This document shows, piece by piece, positions 53,939 to 63,387 of a stretch of DNA of 64,000 nt (its first letter is position 1; each line of letters opens with the position of its first letter). The stretch comes from Phormidesmis priestleyi ULC007 (GTDB lineage Bacteria > Cyanobacteriota > Cyanobacteriia > Leptolyngbyales > Leptolyngbyaceae). The notes under the pieces were generated by a model, which searched no databases, was not told the origin of the DNA, and saw only the letters and a program-made list of their open reading frames with translations. Both the position numbers and the translations under genes were made by a program. Location of the stretch: positions 1 to 64,000 of the forward strand of contig NZ_MPPI01000012.1 in the NCBI RefSeq assembly GCF_001895925.1, read 5' to 3'.

Positions 53939-54784
53939 CTAACCCAATTGCCGACAGGTGCCCCGACCCCATTGTCCATCAATGCTGAACGACATTTCAC
54001 TGAAAGGCTTTTGATAGTGAGGCGCAAATCCGACAACGACCACATCGGCATTTTTTGCTGCCCCTCGATAAATCGTTTGTCCCTGGTTGTTCCTGCCACT
54101 AAACGCAACCCTGCCTTGAGAGATTAAACGATCGCTGCCCTTTTGCCGCAGCTCAAAAGTTGTGAAGCCGCTCTCTTGGGTGTAAATGACGGTGAAATAC
54201 AGATTGCGATCGTTGATGTCGCCCCTACAGGTTAGCCGAAAGCCAGCTCCTGGACGGTTTTCTTTAGACGGTTCAGGTTTGCTGGCAGTGATCACGGTTC
54301 CGATCGCGGGTTCTTGAAATAATTTCTGCCCGTTTTGCAGCACGATCAGTTTTCCGCCTGACTGAGTTTCTACCACATAAGTAGTGTTGCCGTCGATCGC
54401 ACGATAGCCCCGCTGGGTCGAAGTAGCCGTTACCTGCACCCTGCTATTTGGCTTGCCTTTTTGCCGCCCTAGATAGAAGATTCGTCCCTGAGTGCCCTTT
54501 TGACAGACGTTGACTAAGTAGTTTGCGGTCTCGAAGGCGACCAGGCGGCGGTTTTCTGGACTCAGCGTAGTGCAGACTCTTAAATCTGCTTCGGTTGCAG
54601 TGGGTGAAGTTGTAACCGCAGGGCGAACAGGTTTTTGAGGCGTGACGATCGGCGATTTCTGCACCGTTGGAGCAGGTCGACTAGACGAACCGGGAAATGC
54701 GATCGGGGTTTGATAGCGTCCACTACAGGCTTGCAGCGCCAGGGTTGTCAAAAAGATAGCGCCAGAGAGATGCAAGGTACGCAT
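53939..54784 (-). CDS. Lipoprotein of unknown function
   Basis: The 281-aa protein has a lipoprotein signal with lipobox LQAC (cysteine about residue 20), a proline/threonine-rich linker (about 30-70) and a globular domain (about 70-280). It has two cysteine pairs (DLRVCTTLS/NVCQKGT and FRLTCRGD/GRGTCRQL). The motif GYRAIDGNTTYVVETQSGGK suggests a beta-rich fold. No family is named. The next gene upstream (54812-55243) also encodes an exported protein, 28 bases away, so they may share an operon. Confidence 0.75.
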   Translation of the reverse strand: MRTLHLSGAIFLTTLALQACSGRYQTPIAFPGSSSRPAPTVQKSPIVTPQKPVRPAVTTSPTATEADLRVCTTLSPENRRLVAFETANYLVNVCQKGTQGRIFYLGRQKGKPNSRVQVTATSTQRGYRAIDGNTTYVVETQSGGKLIVLQNGQKLFQEPAIGTVITASKPEPSKENRPGAGFRLTCRGDINDRNLYFTVIYTQESGFTTFELRQKGSDRLISQGRVAFSGRNNQGQTIYRGAAKNADVVVVGFAPHYQKPFSEMSFSIDGQWGRGTCRQLG

Positions 54785-54811
54785 GATCTATTGTGGGTGT
54801 AACTTTGAGTG

Positions 54812-55243
54812 TCAGTAAGCGAAGATTGCGCCTTTCTTATCAATTTCAAAAGCCCGATCGCCCTGAGTGGTTGCTGGTTGAATCCGAATTTTCACCCGGT
54901 TTTCTTTTGCGTCAACCGCAATGTCATATCGCACATAGACGCGATCGCGCACCGGATTGATTGCTAGATAGACGGGAAGCGGCACATTGCTGACTTCATC
55001 GGTCTTGCCAGCCGCAATTTTTCTGCCCTTTGTGTGTCCGACTAGCGTATATTCAACGACTTGGCTCGATTCATTAACAAACTGCACCCGCACTGGCTTT
55101 TTAGGATTTACATGACCCAGAGGCTGCCAATCGGCGCGAAACGGGCTAGCGGTTTGGGCTGTCGTCCAGACTGGAGCCGCAACACTCGCGCTGACCAATA
55201 GTCCGATCGTCAACAGCGCGTTGCTGCAAATGTTCCGTATCAT
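54812..55243 (-). CDS. Exported protein of unknown function
   Basis: From ATG 55243 the protein has 143 aa with a signal peptide (MIRNICSNALLTIGLLVSAS, cleavage near APVW). The mature part is beta-rich and charged (RVQFVNESSQVVEYTLVGHTKG). It contains no cysteine other than in the signal peptide. It lies just before the lipoprotein gene on the same strand and may be coexpressed. Confidence 0.7.
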   Translation of the reverse strand: MIRNICSNALLTIGLLVSASVAAPVWTTAQTASPFRADWQPLGHVNPKKPVRVQFVNESSQVVEYTLVGHTKGRKIAAGKTDEVSNVPLPVYLAINPVRDRVYVRYDIAVDAKENRVKIRIQPATTQGDRAFEIDKKGAIFAY

Positions 55244-55375
55244 AGATTTTTCTTTAGTTAAGTTAGTAAATTTATCGAGATTCCACAGGACAGGAGCTTG
55301 ATCGCTGCAAAACACTCACAAAAATTACATCACATTTCCGTGATCTTAGGGAATCTCTTTAGAATTTGGGAATTT

Positions 55376-55394
55376 GCCCCCGTGAGAAGGGGGC
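55376..55394 (-). terminator. Probable terminator after the aquaporin
   Basis: GCCCCC/GGGGGC form a 6-bp GC stem with a 7-base loop, 16 bases past the aquaporin stop on the minus strand. There is no clear T-run, so the assignment is moderate. Confidence 0.4.
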
Positions 55395-55409
55395 ACGATC
55401 GTAGAAAAT

Positions 55410-56129
55410 CTAAATAATTTCTCTCGCCCGCTCTTCTGCCACCGTTGTTTCGCTAAACAGAGCAGAATAAACAACTCCTGCAATCACAGCACCCAAAATC
55501 GGTGCAACCCAGAATAGCCAAACCTGTCCGAGCAGTTCGCCGCCCACAATCAGCGCAGGGCCGAGACTCCGAGCCGGGTTGACTGAGGTGTTGGTGACCG
55601 GAATGCTGATCAGGTGAATCAGCGTTAAAGCGAAACCAATGCCGATCGGAGCAATGCCTTGAGGGGCACGAACATCAGTCGCACCCAAAATAATCATCAA
55701 GAAGAAGAACGTCAGCACGACTTCAATCACCAGACAAGCCAGTAAGGAGTAACCACCGGGAGAGTGCGCCCCAAACCCGTTGGTCGCTAGTGGGTTTGAG
55801 CCAGATAGCGTGAAGCCTGGTTTACCGCTGGCGATCAGATAAAGCAGACCCGCGGCAGCAATTCCTCCTAGCACTTGCGCCACGATATAGCCCAGCAAGT
55901 CTGCGCCACCTCGAAATCGCTTGGCGACAAACAGACCAAATGAGACAGCAGGGTTAAGGTGAGCGCCAGAAATGTGCCCAAGCCCAATTCCTAGCGGAAA
56001 GAGTGTTGTTTCACCAATCTTTGCGGCATCAGCAGTGTAAGCAGCCGCTAAAACAGCGCTACCACATCCGCCAAAAACGAGCCAGAATGTGCCGAAAAAC
56101 TCTGCAATGCAGCGTGTCATCAGTGACAT
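55410..56129 (-). CDS. aqpZ: Aquaporin Z family water channel
   Basis: From ATG 56129 ([18 protein letters not shown] 11 bases upstream) the protein has 239 aa with six spans. The two NPA motifs are [11 protein letters not shown] (about 56-66) and [14 protein letters not shown] (about 180-193), the arginine after the second being part of the selectivity filter. The sequence resembles AqpZ-type water channels. A GTG at 56141 could add four residues. Confidence 0.92.
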   Translation of the reverse strand: MSLMTRCIAEFFGTFWLVFGGCGSAVLAAAYTADAAKIGETTLFPLGIGLGHISGAHLNPAVSFGLFVAKRFRGGADLLGYIVAQVLGGIAAAGLLYLIASGKPGFTLSGSNPLATNGFGAHSPGGYSLLACLVIEVVLTFFFLMIILGATDVRAPQGIAPIGIGFALTLIHLISIPVTNTSVNPARSLGPALIVGGELLGQVWLFWVAPILGAVIAGVVYSALFSETTVAEERAREII

Positions 56130-56597
56130 TTTTTTATCCACTCCGTGATTTCAAGTGTGCGATTTGCCTTGTTAAAAGAAACATCAAACGATCGCTTTAT
56201 AAATCGCGTTATAAATTGTTTGAAGCGATCGTCAAAATCTGCCAACGGGCAAAAATTGCAGAAGCAAATGTCTTTAAACTAGGCGGATGTTTCTATATGC
56301 AGAACAGGAATCTAGATACCCTCTTTTAATTCAGGCCAACAGAAGAAAATTAGAGTTTTCCTACGGTTGGATGTAAAAAGGGATAGTGTCGTGATTACGT
56401 ACTAGATTTTAAGTAGAGGAAGTTAATTCTACATCAGCCATCATCCTGAGCTTAGGCAAGGCTTACGCCCCTGAGTCTAGATTTGCCCTGAGCCAAATTG
56501 CTGAAAAAATAGAGTTAATAGGATGTAGTGTGAGGTGCTGTCAGACTTAAGTCAGCTAAATGACTGAAAAAAAGAGGTTTTGTGGTGAGATGCCCGT
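56130..56597. other. Intergenic region with an inverted repeat
   Basis: About 470 bases upstream of the aquaporin. ACGATCGCTT (56188-56197) and its reverse complement AAGCGATCGT (56223-56232) flank TATAAATCGCGTTATAAATT. This may be a regulatory hairpin or an operator-like arrangement for the aquaporin promoter. No gene is supported. Confidence 0.45.
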
Positions 56598-57923
56598 CTA
56601 CTCATCGATCGCCAAGGCAGTCGTTTTGTTAGCGATCGGCAAAGAAACCGTGATCAGGGTGCCCTGACCTGCCGCGTTGGCAATTTTTACCGCTCCGCCG
56701 TGTAATTCTGCAATCCATTTCACAACCGCTAACCCCAACCCCGCACCAGGGTTACCCGGAATCGAACTCGCATTGCTGGCACGATAAAATCGCTCAAACA
56801 CTCTCTCACGATCCGCCACAGGAATGCCAATTCCTTGATCTTGAACGCAAAACACAATTCCATTTTGCTGATCGCACAACTCTATCTGCACCGTTCCCCC
56901 ATCGGGCGAATATCGCAAGGCATTGGCGATCAGTTGCGTCACCATCTGTTTGAGCAACGCCGTATCGGCATAAATGACGATCGATTGCTCCTTGTGCTTT
57001 GTAAACACCAGACGATGAAGGCTATCGGGCGAAAGATGCCATTCCGCTACTAGTGTTTGACAAAACTCGGTCAGCTTCAGAGGTTGAGGATTAAATGGCA
57101 AAGAGCGAGCTTCTGCTTGCGCCAAGAAAAGCGTATTCTCTAGCATTTGCTGAAGGCGGCTGACACTCTCAGTAATGCGCTGAAAGTGACGATTGTTCAG
57201 CAAATTTTCTGGAGAGCCACCTTCTTTATGGGGCGATCGTGCCAACAATTCTGCTGAGAGGGTAATCACAGACAAAGGCGCGTAGAATTCACGAGAAATC
57301 CGACTCATTAGCTCTGATTGGAGATCATTTGGGTGTTGCGCTTGAGCCAGAGCAGTTTGTAGGTGAGTTTGCAGATTGAGAAGTTGTTCGTTGCGATCGA
57401 TGAGTTCTGATGTGCGTGTCTGCACTTTGATTTCTAGCTCTCGGTTCAACCTTTTTAGAACCGTTTCGGCAGCGCGACGATCGGTGAGTTCTTGCTGAAG
57501 CTGCACGTTTTGCGCTTGAAGCTGCTGTTGCAACTGACTGAGTTTCAACTGAGTCTCGATTCGTACTAACACTTCGGCAGGTTCAAAAGGCTTGGTGATG
57601 TAGTCAGATCCCCCAAAGCGAAACGCCATCACTTTATCGAGCGCTTCATCATTGGCGCTGAGAAAAATAATCGGGATATCGCGAGTGCGATCGCTAGATT
57701 TAAGAAAGCTGCACGCCTGATAGCCACTCAACGATGGCATCACAATGTCAAGCAAAATCAGATCGGGAGGATTCAAAATTGCCGCTTGCAGTGCCAACAT
57801 TCCATCAGTCACTTTGCGAACTTTGTGCCCCTGTTGCGTCAACAACCCTGACAGCGATCGCAAATTGTCTATGTCATCTACGAGTAGGATATCGCCAACA
57901 GGTTTTTCAGGTTCGCTAGTCAT
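56598..57923 (-). CDS. Hybrid receiver/histidine-kinase protein lacking the H-box histidine
   Basis: The 441-aa protein has an N-terminal receiver domain (about 10-125) with the DD pair, phosphoacceptor aspartate in DLILLDIVMPSLSG and TKPFEP lysine. A coiled coil (about 127-190) leads to a dimerisation/phosphotransfer segment where the histidine should be: SREFYAPLSVITL has arginine at residue 211 (codon CGT at 57291-57293) instead of histidine. The ATPase domain is intact: N-box LIANALRYSPDGG, G1 DQGIGIP, F-box ERVFERFYR and G2 GAGLGLAVVKWIAE. It may bind ATP without transferring phosphate to itself. No neighbour offers a partner kinase. Confidence 0.9.
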   Translation of the reverse strand: MTSEPEKPVGDILLVDDIDNLRSLSGLLTQQGHKVRKVTDGMLALQAAILNPPDLILLDIVMPSLSGYQACSFLKSSDRTRDIPIIFLSANDEALDKVMAFRFGGSDYITKPFEPAEVLVRIETQLKLSQLQQQLQAQNVQLQQELTDRRAAETVLKRLNRELEIKVQTRTSELIDRNEQLLNLQTHLQTALAQAQHPNDLQSELMSRISREFYAPLSVITLSAELLARSPHKEGGSPENLLNNRHFQRITESVSRLQQMLENTLFLAQAEARSLPFNPQPLKLTEFCQTLVAEWHLSPDSLHRLVFTKHKEQSIVIYADTALLKQMVTQLIANALRYSPDGGTVQIELCDQQNGIVFCVQDQGIGIPVADRERVFERFYRASNASSIPGNPGAGLGLAVVKWIAELHGGAVKIANAAGQGTLITVSLPIANKTTALAIDE

Positions 57924-58057
57924 GAGCTTGGAAAACTAGTAAAAAAAGTCACCTGCTGAGGGTCAGGCTTAAAGCAGAGTATAGCCACTAAACCCTTTTC
58001 TGAGAGGTTTACAGAGTGACTAGTCTTTTTCATCACCTTTGAGATAGATTGTCAAGC

Positions 58058-58705
58058 TTATAGTACGCCTTTAGAGCTAGGAATCGTATGGGCACGACGC
58101 GGATCGATCTCGGCTGCCATGCGGAGCGATCGCGCAAACGCTTTAAACGTCGCCTCGATAATGTGATGGGAGTTAATGCCGTCTAGCTGACGAATGTGCA
58201 GCGTCATCTGAGAGTGATTGACGATCGCCACAAAAAATTCTCGCACCAGTTGCGTATCATACGTTCCCACTCGCTGAGTCGGAATCTCTAACCCATAACT
58301 CAAGTGGGGGCGACCCGAAAAATCAAGCGCAATTTGAACGAGGGCTTCATCGAGCGGCGCAACAAAATGACCAAACCGCACGATGCCTTTGCGATCGCCC
58401 AGTGCTTTGGCAAACGCCATTCCCAGCGTAATTCCGACATCTTCGTTGGTGTGGTGATCATCAATCTCGATATCGCCTATTGCTTGCACCTCTAAATCAA
58501 TCAGCCCGTGTGATGAAATCTGGTGCAGCATATGATCGAGAAAAGGAATTCCCGTTTTGGCAACGCACTGACCTGTGCCATCTAAGTTGAGGCTGATATG
58601 CACATCGGTTTCACCTGTTTTGCGGCTGACCGAGGCAGTCCGATTCCCTTCAGGAATGTAGGAAGGCGCAACTTGAAGACGATCGCTGGTCTGCATAGGA
58701 GTCAT
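58058..58705 (-). CDS. hisB: Imidazoleglycerol-phosphate dehydratase
   Basis: The enzyme dehydrates imidazole glycerol phosphate in histidine synthesis. The 215-aa protein carries the manganese-binding motifs [17 protein letters not shown] and [14 protein letters not shown], with a second copy region [21 protein letters not shown] and [17 protein letters not shown]. The length is that of the monofunctional bacterial form. fabI is next upstream on the same strand. Confidence 0.96.
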   Translation of the reverse strand: MTPMQTSDRLQVAPSYIPEGNRTASVSRKTGETDVHISLNLDGTGQCVAKTGIPFLDHMLHQISSHGLIDLEVQAIGDIEIDDHHTNEDVGITLGMAFAKALGDRKGIVRFGHFVAPLDEALVQIALDFSGRPHLSYGLEIPTQRVGTYDTQLVREFFVAIVNHSQMTLHIRQLDGINSHHIIEATFKAFARSLRMAAEIDPRRAHTIPSSKGVL

Positions 58706-58735
58706 TTTGAAGATTATTTTCCATTATCTCTGCAA

Positions 58736-58782
58736 TCCAAAAAATCCAGCAGCATTTTATTTTAGTCAACACTGCTGGATTT
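58736..58782 (-). terminator. Intrinsic terminator after fabI
   Basis: On the minus strand AAATCCAGCAG/CTGCTGGATTT form an 11-bp stem with a 19-base loop, followed by TTTTTTGG. It lies about 22 bases after the fabI stop codon and before hisB. Confidence 0.8.
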
Positions 58783-58803
58783 GCTGGTGGGGCGATCGCG
58801 TCC

Positions 58804-59610
58804 CTACTCTGCCGCGCTTTTTGATCCCGTCATCCCCATGATTTCGTATCCAGCATCAACGTAGATCGTTTGTCCCGTAATGCCGCTAGACAAATCACTA
58901 CACAAAAACGCTGCCGTATTGCCGACTTCTGTTTGAGTCACCGTCCGACCCAGAGGAGCCACCGCTTCAACGTGGTGAATCATATCTAAAATTCCGCCCA
59001 CCGCCGACGAAGCCAACGTCCGAATCGGGCCGGCTGAGATCGCGTTAACTCGAATATTTTGTGCCCCCATCTCAGAGGCGAGATATCGCACATTCATTTC
59101 TAATGCCGCTTTTGCAATCCCCATGACATTGTAATTGGGGATCACTTTCACACCGCCAAAATAGGTCATCGTGACAATGCTGCCGCCGTTGGTCATCAAA
59201 GGTTTTGCAACGCCAGCCAGCTTGATTAACGAATAAGCACTGATGTCAAGAGCCGTGGTGAACCCAGCGCGACTCGTTTTGCTAAAGTCGCCAGACAGAT
59301 CGTCTTTACTGGCAAAGGCTAGACAGTGAATGAGAATATCTAGCTGATTCCATTGGTCGCGCACCGTGTCAAACGTCGCCTGAATCTGGTCATCGTCCTG
59401 AACATTTAACGGCAAAAATAAGCTGGGCTGCAATGGCTCTACGAGTTCGGCAACCTTTTTCTCCATCCTTCCCCGTTCATCGGGCAGGTAGGTGATGCCA
59501 AGATTTGCGCCCGCTTTGTGGAGTTGTTGAGCAATGCCCCACGCGATCGACTTGTTATTGGCAATTCCAGTCACCAGAGCGTTTTTTCCAGTCAGGTTCA
59601 ACATAGACAT
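58804..59610 (-). CDS. fabI: Enoyl-[acyl-carrier-protein] reductase (NADH)
   Basis: FabI reduces enoyl-ACP in the last step of fatty-acid elongation. The 268-aa short-chain dehydrogenase fold has NAD-binding VTGIANNKSIAWGIAQQL, IHCLAFASKDDLSGDF and the catalytic Y-x6-K in YNVMGIAKAALE (about 157-163). VNAISAGPIRTLASS closes the substrate pocket. The length is typical. Confidence 0.97.
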   Translation of the reverse strand: MSMLNLTGKNALVTGIANNKSIAWGIAQQLHKAGANLGITYLPDERGRMEKKVAELVEPLQPSLFLPLNVQDDDQIQATFDTVRDQWNQLDILIHCLAFASKDDLSGDFSKTSRAGFTTALDISAYSLIKLAGVAKPLMTNGGSIVTMTYFGGVKVIPNYNVMGIAKAALEMNVRYLASEMGAQNIRVNAISAGPIRTLASSAVGGILDMIHHVEAVAPLGRTVTQTEVGNTAAFLCSDLSSGITGQTIYVDAGYEIMGMTGSKSAAE

Positions 59611-59918
59611 TCATTTCAATAGCATCTACAAGACTACAGTGCGACGGGTAACGGTTGAAGTGCAAATCGCTTTACTTAGCGCTAGGATGTGGGCAAATCT
59701 TAATTGAGTTATTGAAAAACTTGAAGTAATAACAGAGTCCCTACCCGGTTTTCAGAAAACTTCCGGCTGCTAGAAGAAATAAGGTAGTATTAGGCACAAA
59801 AAGTACCGCGAGAGTGAGTTTAAGTGTTCTAAAGTCATCAATCTCTCACAGAAAAGTCTTAGATTAAGGCTCCGTCGATGACAGGGAGAAAATTGGAGTA
59901 GGAGTTACGACAAAGGAA
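59611..59918. other. Divergent promoter region of fabI and ntcA
   Basis: About 308 bases separate the two divergent genes. I looked for the NtcA signature GTA-N8-TAC and did not find a clear copy. The region is A/T-rich near 59700-59800 with GTAGTATTAG and other tracts. No gene is seen. Confidence 0.4.
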
Positions 59919-60590
59919 ATGGTAGTGACCAAAGAGCGACCCTTAGCAACGATGTTTCGTCAGATTGGTGGAGGAGCCTTCCCGCCAGTCGTAGAGACGT
60001 TTGAGCGCGGCAAGACGATTTTCTTTCCAGGCGACCCGGCAGAGCGGGTTTATTTCTTATTAAAAGGGGCAGTGAAGCTCTCTAGAGTTTATGAAGCAGG
60101 TGAAGAAATCACCGTTGCCCTACTGCGCGAGAATAGTGTCTTTGGCGTGTTATCGCTGATTACGGGGCAGCGTTCCGATCGCTTCTATCACGCGGTTGCG
60201 TTTACCCCGGCTGAGTTGTTGTCGGTGCCGATCGAGCAAGTCGAAAAAGCGCTCAAAGACAACCCCGAATTGTCAATGCTGATGCTGCGGGGTTTGTCGT
60301 CTCGAATTCTGCAAACTGAGATGATGATCGAAACTCTGGCCCATCGAGATATGGGTTCTCGCCTAGTTAGCTTCTTGCTGATTCTCTGCCGCGATTTTGG
60401 GGTTCCTGGTCAAGATGGGATCACGATCGATCTGAAGCTCTCACACCAGGCCATTGCTGAAGCGATCGGCTCAACTCGCGTCACAGTGACTCGGCTGTTA
60501 GGCGATTTACGTCAAGACAAAATGATCTCAATTCACAAGAAAAAAATCACGGTGCATAACCCAGTCACCTTGAGTCAGCAGTTCACTTAG
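59919..60590 (+). CDS. ntcA: Global nitrogen regulator NtcA
   Basis: The 223-aa CRP-family activator senses 2-oxoglutarate and controls nitrogen genes. The beta-barrel effector domain (about 20-110, with [20 protein letters not shown] and the 2-OG region [20 protein letters not shown]) is followed by the dimer helix ([18 protein letters not shown]) and the [24 protein letters not shown] (about 175-195). The C-terminus [17 protein letters not shown] matches the family. Identity to known NtcA is very high. Confidence 0.98.
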   Translation: MVVTKERPLATMFRQIGGGAFPPVVETFERGKTIFFPGDPAERVYFLLKGAVKLSRVYEAGEEITVALLRENSVFGVLSLITGQRSDRFYHAVAFTPAELLSVPIEQVEKALKDNPELSMLMLRGLSSRILQTEMMIETLAHRDMGSRLVSFLLILCRDFGVPGQDGITIDLKLSHQAIAEAIGSTRVTVTRLLGDLRQDKMISIHKKKITVHNPVTLSQQFT

Positions 60591-60627
60591 TGATCAGGTA
60601 ATTCCTGTAACTAATTGATCCTTGTTT

Positions 60628-60671
60628 CTGTAAATACGATATTCTGTAAAAGCACTAAATCGTAAATACAG
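60628..60671 (+). promoter_or_regulatory. Probable operator of the ribbon-helix-helix gene
   Basis: CTGTAAATACGAT (60628-60640) and ATCGTAAATACAG (60659-60671) form an interrupted palindrome ending three bases before the ATG at 60675. CTGTAA recurs at 60605, 60628 and 60644 as direct repeats. Ribbon-helix-helix proteins of the ParG/Arc class bind such repeats in their own promoters. Confidence 0.55.
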
Positions 60672-60674
60672 AAC

Positions 60675-61112
60675 ATGGTTAATAAGAAAACTAAAACTGT
60701 CTCAAAATCTAATGGAACGTCAGCACCCACCAATCTGAATGAGTGGGCTGGTGGAAAAAGTGCTGAAGAAAGCCCTGCTCCTGAGGCCTCGGTGTCTGTC
60801 GCAGAAACTGTTGCAGCAGCAGTAAAACCTGTTGCCGAAAAAGCAGCTCACGTTGCTAAAAAGATCACAAAAACAAAAGCTGTCGCACCGATCGAAGGGG
60901 TGCCTGACGAAAAAGCAGTCGAAATCACCTCCAAAAAGTCCGCTAAAGATACTAAAGATCAGTCTTCTGAGAAATCAGTGAAAATGAAACGGCTGACTTT
61001 AGATATCTCTAAGCCGTTGCACAAAGCTATCAAAGCTAAAGCGGTCGAAGAAGGCATTCCGATGGTTGATATGCTGCGATCGCTGCTAGAAAAATATTAT
61101 GGCAAAAACTAG
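60675..61112 (+). CDS. Ribbon-helix-helix DNA-binding protein with a low-complexity N-terminus
   Basis: The 145-aa protein has a long alanine/lysine/proline-rich, disordered N-terminal part (1-100). Its C-terminus KRLTLDISKPLHKAIKAKAV and GIPMVDMLRSLLEKYY (about 105-145) is a ribbon-helix-helix fold of the ParG/CopG class. An upstream inverted repeat suggests autoregulation. The partner (ParA or toxin) is not in the window, so a partition, regulatory or antitoxin role is open. It follows ntcA by 84 bases. Confidence 0.75.
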   Translation: MVNKKTKTVSKSNGTSAPTNLNEWAGGKSAEESPAPEASVSVAETVAAAVKPVAEKAAHVAKKITKTKAVAPIEGVPDEKAVEITSKKSAKDTKDQSSEKSVKMKRLTLDISKPLHKAIKAKAVEEGIPMVDMLRSLLEKYYGKN

Positions 61113-61122
61113 AAGGCGGTGA

Positions 61123-61899
61123 TTAGGTGCTGACGATGCCTGACCACTGAGCTTTCTTTAATTTTTCACGTCGGTATGAAAAGAAATTCAGAGAGTCTTG
61201 ATAGGTGCAGTGAGGCGCGATCGCGATCTGTTCTTCGCCAAGTCCCAATCGCTCTAGTTGCAGAGCATTAACTCGTCGCACATCTAATCGCACTCGCCCC
61301 GATGTCGAGTCAGACAGCACTGGAGAATTGGGCATTTCTAGTAATCGTTCTACGTTCGCGTCTAAAGAACTTTCTAAATCGAGGTTGATGACAGTCGCTC
61401 CGACCTCGACTGCCACATGAGTAGAAACCTGATAGACTTCCCCTGCGATCGCTGGGCCCATCGCTACCCGCAAATCTTGAATTTGGCTCCCTTGCTGGCA
61501 GAGACGCGCGATCGTGCCGGGCACAATCTTTTGAGCCGTTCCCCGCCATCCCGCATGGACAGCAGCCACTTGACCTGTCTTGACATCCGCAATCAGCACT
61601 GGGGTACAGTCAGCGCTGCAAACCCACATCGCTTGACTGGCTTGCTCCGAAATTACTCCATCGGCATCGGGTAGATTCTCATTCGTTAACGGAGTTGGCA
61701 TTTCTGACGGTGCCAACACGACGTTGCCATGCACTTGTTTAGCGCGATATGCCTGAGCAAATGGATACAACGCCTCCGTGATCTCAAAGGGCGATCGCGG
61801 TGCAAACTGTTGCGTAAAAAAGCCGTGTTTCCAGGGCGCTAGCAGACTAGACGTTAAATAGGGTAGATGATTCCAAGTTTGCCAGTGCCAAGTGTGCAT
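61123..61899 (-). CDS. pgeF: PgeF/YlmD-family peptidoglycan editing (laccase-domain) protein
   Basis: The 258-aa protein has the copper/zinc histidines of the family: KQVHGNVVLAP, CSADCTPVLIAD and AVHAGWRGT, with GPAIAGEVYQVS in the C-terminal half. In E. coli PgeF corrects L-Ser misincorporation in peptidoglycan precursors; earlier names are polyphenol oxidase and YfiH. It fits with the other cell-wall genes in the window. Confidence 0.93.
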   Translation of the reverse strand: MHTWHWQTWNHLPYLTSSLLAPWKHGFFTQQFAPRSPFEITEALYPFAQAYRAKQVHGNVVLAPSEMPTPLTNENLPDADGVISEQASQAMWVCSADCTPVLIADVKTGQVAAVHAGWRGTAQKIVPGTIARLCQQGSQIQDLRVAMGPAIAGEVYQVSTHVAVEVGATVINLDLESSLDANVERLLEMPNSPVLSDSTSGRVRLDVRRVNALQLERLGLGEEQIAIAPHCTYQDSLNFFSYRREKLKKAQWSGIVST

Positions 61900-62215
61900 G
61901 ACTAATCGAGACTGCGGGGTGATAGGGTCACGTTCACTTTAGCAATCGATCGTTGTTTTTAGCCTTCTAGAAGCGCGTTAGCTTCGCTCCACGTAGTATT
62001 TGCCGCTTTGCGAGAAAGTCCGGGTGCGCTCAGAAGAACCTTGAAGAATATCTCTGGAGTAGACTGCGTGTTAAGTTTCGACAAAGGTAATGGTTGAAAT
62101 ATTATGATCTAAGCGATCGTTCTCGCAGGGCAGGTAAACTGGAACCTGGCAACGAGCATTCTCGACAAGTGTCACATTACACCAGCGCAGCAAGCAATTC
62201 GTGAGGAGATTGATC
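61900..62215. other. Intergenic region before the M23 peptidase
   Basis: About 315 bases between the divergent pgeF and M23 genes. No gene or strong hairpin was recognised; the promoters of both genes must lie here. Confidence 0.4.
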
Positions 62216-63340
62216 ATGACTCAGCAACCCAACGTGACCCGCCAGAAAACTTTTTGGGGGCAACGTTTTTTAATCAGGCGGTTGAGTTACTTGAGCGGAG
62301 TTGGCATTTTGGGCAGTGGGGCAGCGATCGCTCAAGCTCCGTCTAATGTGCCCCCGGTGATCATTTCGGCTCCGTCAAGCTCTCAGTCTGCGTCGCCAGC
62401 AAGTGCCCTATCAAACGAGAGATTGTCATCTACGACCCTCGGTGCTGCTGCCCTAGCCCTGCCCGAACGTTCAGCCCCTGCCGATCAAGTGCAAATCGAC
62501 GTGCAGCCTACCCAAACTTCTCCTGCTGTGACCCCGCCTTCAGAATCGTATGAGGCACCTAGCACGATCGTGATTACAAATCGCTCGTCGGGCTGTGAGA
62601 TCACGCTCAATCAAGGACAGGCGATCGCAGATGGATCATGTGGCAGTCAACGCCCAGTTGCAAGCGCATCGGTTCGGAGGAACATCGGAGCGATCGGGGG
62701 CGAGGTCGAGTCTGTGCAAGTGAGCGCGACTCCAACTATTAGAAGTTTCTCTAGCAGCCCAGAGGCGAGTGTAACGACTGCCGCCGCACCTGCCTACAGC
62801 TTTGTGAAAGACTACTATAACCGCACAATTCGCCCCTTAGGTCGCCCAGGGAATGGAAATCTACGGCTGATGTTCCCGCTCTCGATCCCGGTTGAGATCA
62901 CGTCAATTTTTGGCTGGCGAATTCACCCAATCAGTGGCGATGCTCGCTTTCACGCTGGCACAGATTTGGGCGCGCCGATGGGGACTCCCGTTTTAGCAGC
63001 GCTGGCAGGTCGAGTGGTTTTAGCAGACTTTTTTGGCGGCTATGGGTTAGCGATCGCCCTCGAACACGACAACGGCAAGCAGCAAACGCTTTATGGGCAC
63101 CTCTCAGAGATCTTTGTCAAACCGGGCGAAGCCGTCAAACAAGGCACCGTGATCGCACGGAGCGGCAGCACTGGCAACTCTACGGGGCCTCACCTGCACT
63201 TTGAGTTTAGACAACTGACGACCGAAGGCTGGGTCGCTCAAGATCCAGGGGTGCAGCTAGAGTCTGCGCTGGCTCAGTTGGTGAAGTCGCTCCAAACGGC
63301 TCAAAAGGCACCCGTTCAACCAAGCAACGGCAAATCTTAG
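62216..63340 (+). CDS. M23-family (LytM) peptidoglycan endopeptidase
   Basis: From ATG 62216 (AGGAG 8 bases upstream; the longer frame starts with GTG 62201) the protein has 374 aa. A signal peptide (about 20-44) precedes a serine/proline linker (about 45-190) and a C-terminal M23 domain (about 225-340). The zinc ligands are RFHAGTDLGAP (H, D) and HLHFEFR, with GHLSEI supplying the third histidine. It should cleave peptide cross-links and act in cell-wall turnover or division. Confidence 0.92.
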   Translation: MTQQPNVTRQKTFWGQRFLIRRLSYLSGVGILGSGAAIAQAPSNVPPVIISAPSSSQSASPASALSNERLSSTTLGAAALALPERSAPADQVQIDVQPTQTSPAVTPPSESYEAPSTIVITNRSSGCEITLNQGQAIADGSCGSQRPVASASVRRNIGAIGGEVESVQVSATPTIRSFSSSPEASVTTAAAPAYSFVKDYYNRTIRPLGRPGNGNLRLMFPLSIPVEITSIFGWRIHPISGDARFHAGTDLGAPMGTPVLAALAGRVVLADFFGGYGLAIALEHDNGKQQTLYGHLSEIFVKPGEAVKQGTVIARSGSTGNSTGPHLHFEFRQLTTEGWVAQDPGVQLESALAQLVKSLQTAQKAPVQPSNGKS

Positions 63341-63387
63341 AGCAGACTTGGCGATCGCGCATTCACCAAACAACTTTCTATCCTGAA

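Noticed and set aside
56003-56329. Plus-strand frame across the start of the aquaporin
   Set aside because: It overlaps the aquaporin's 5' end and promoter and has no family support.
59611-59918. NtcA autoregulatory site upstream of ntcA
   Set aside because: No clear GTA-N8-TAC was found; the nearest candidates have wrong spacing.
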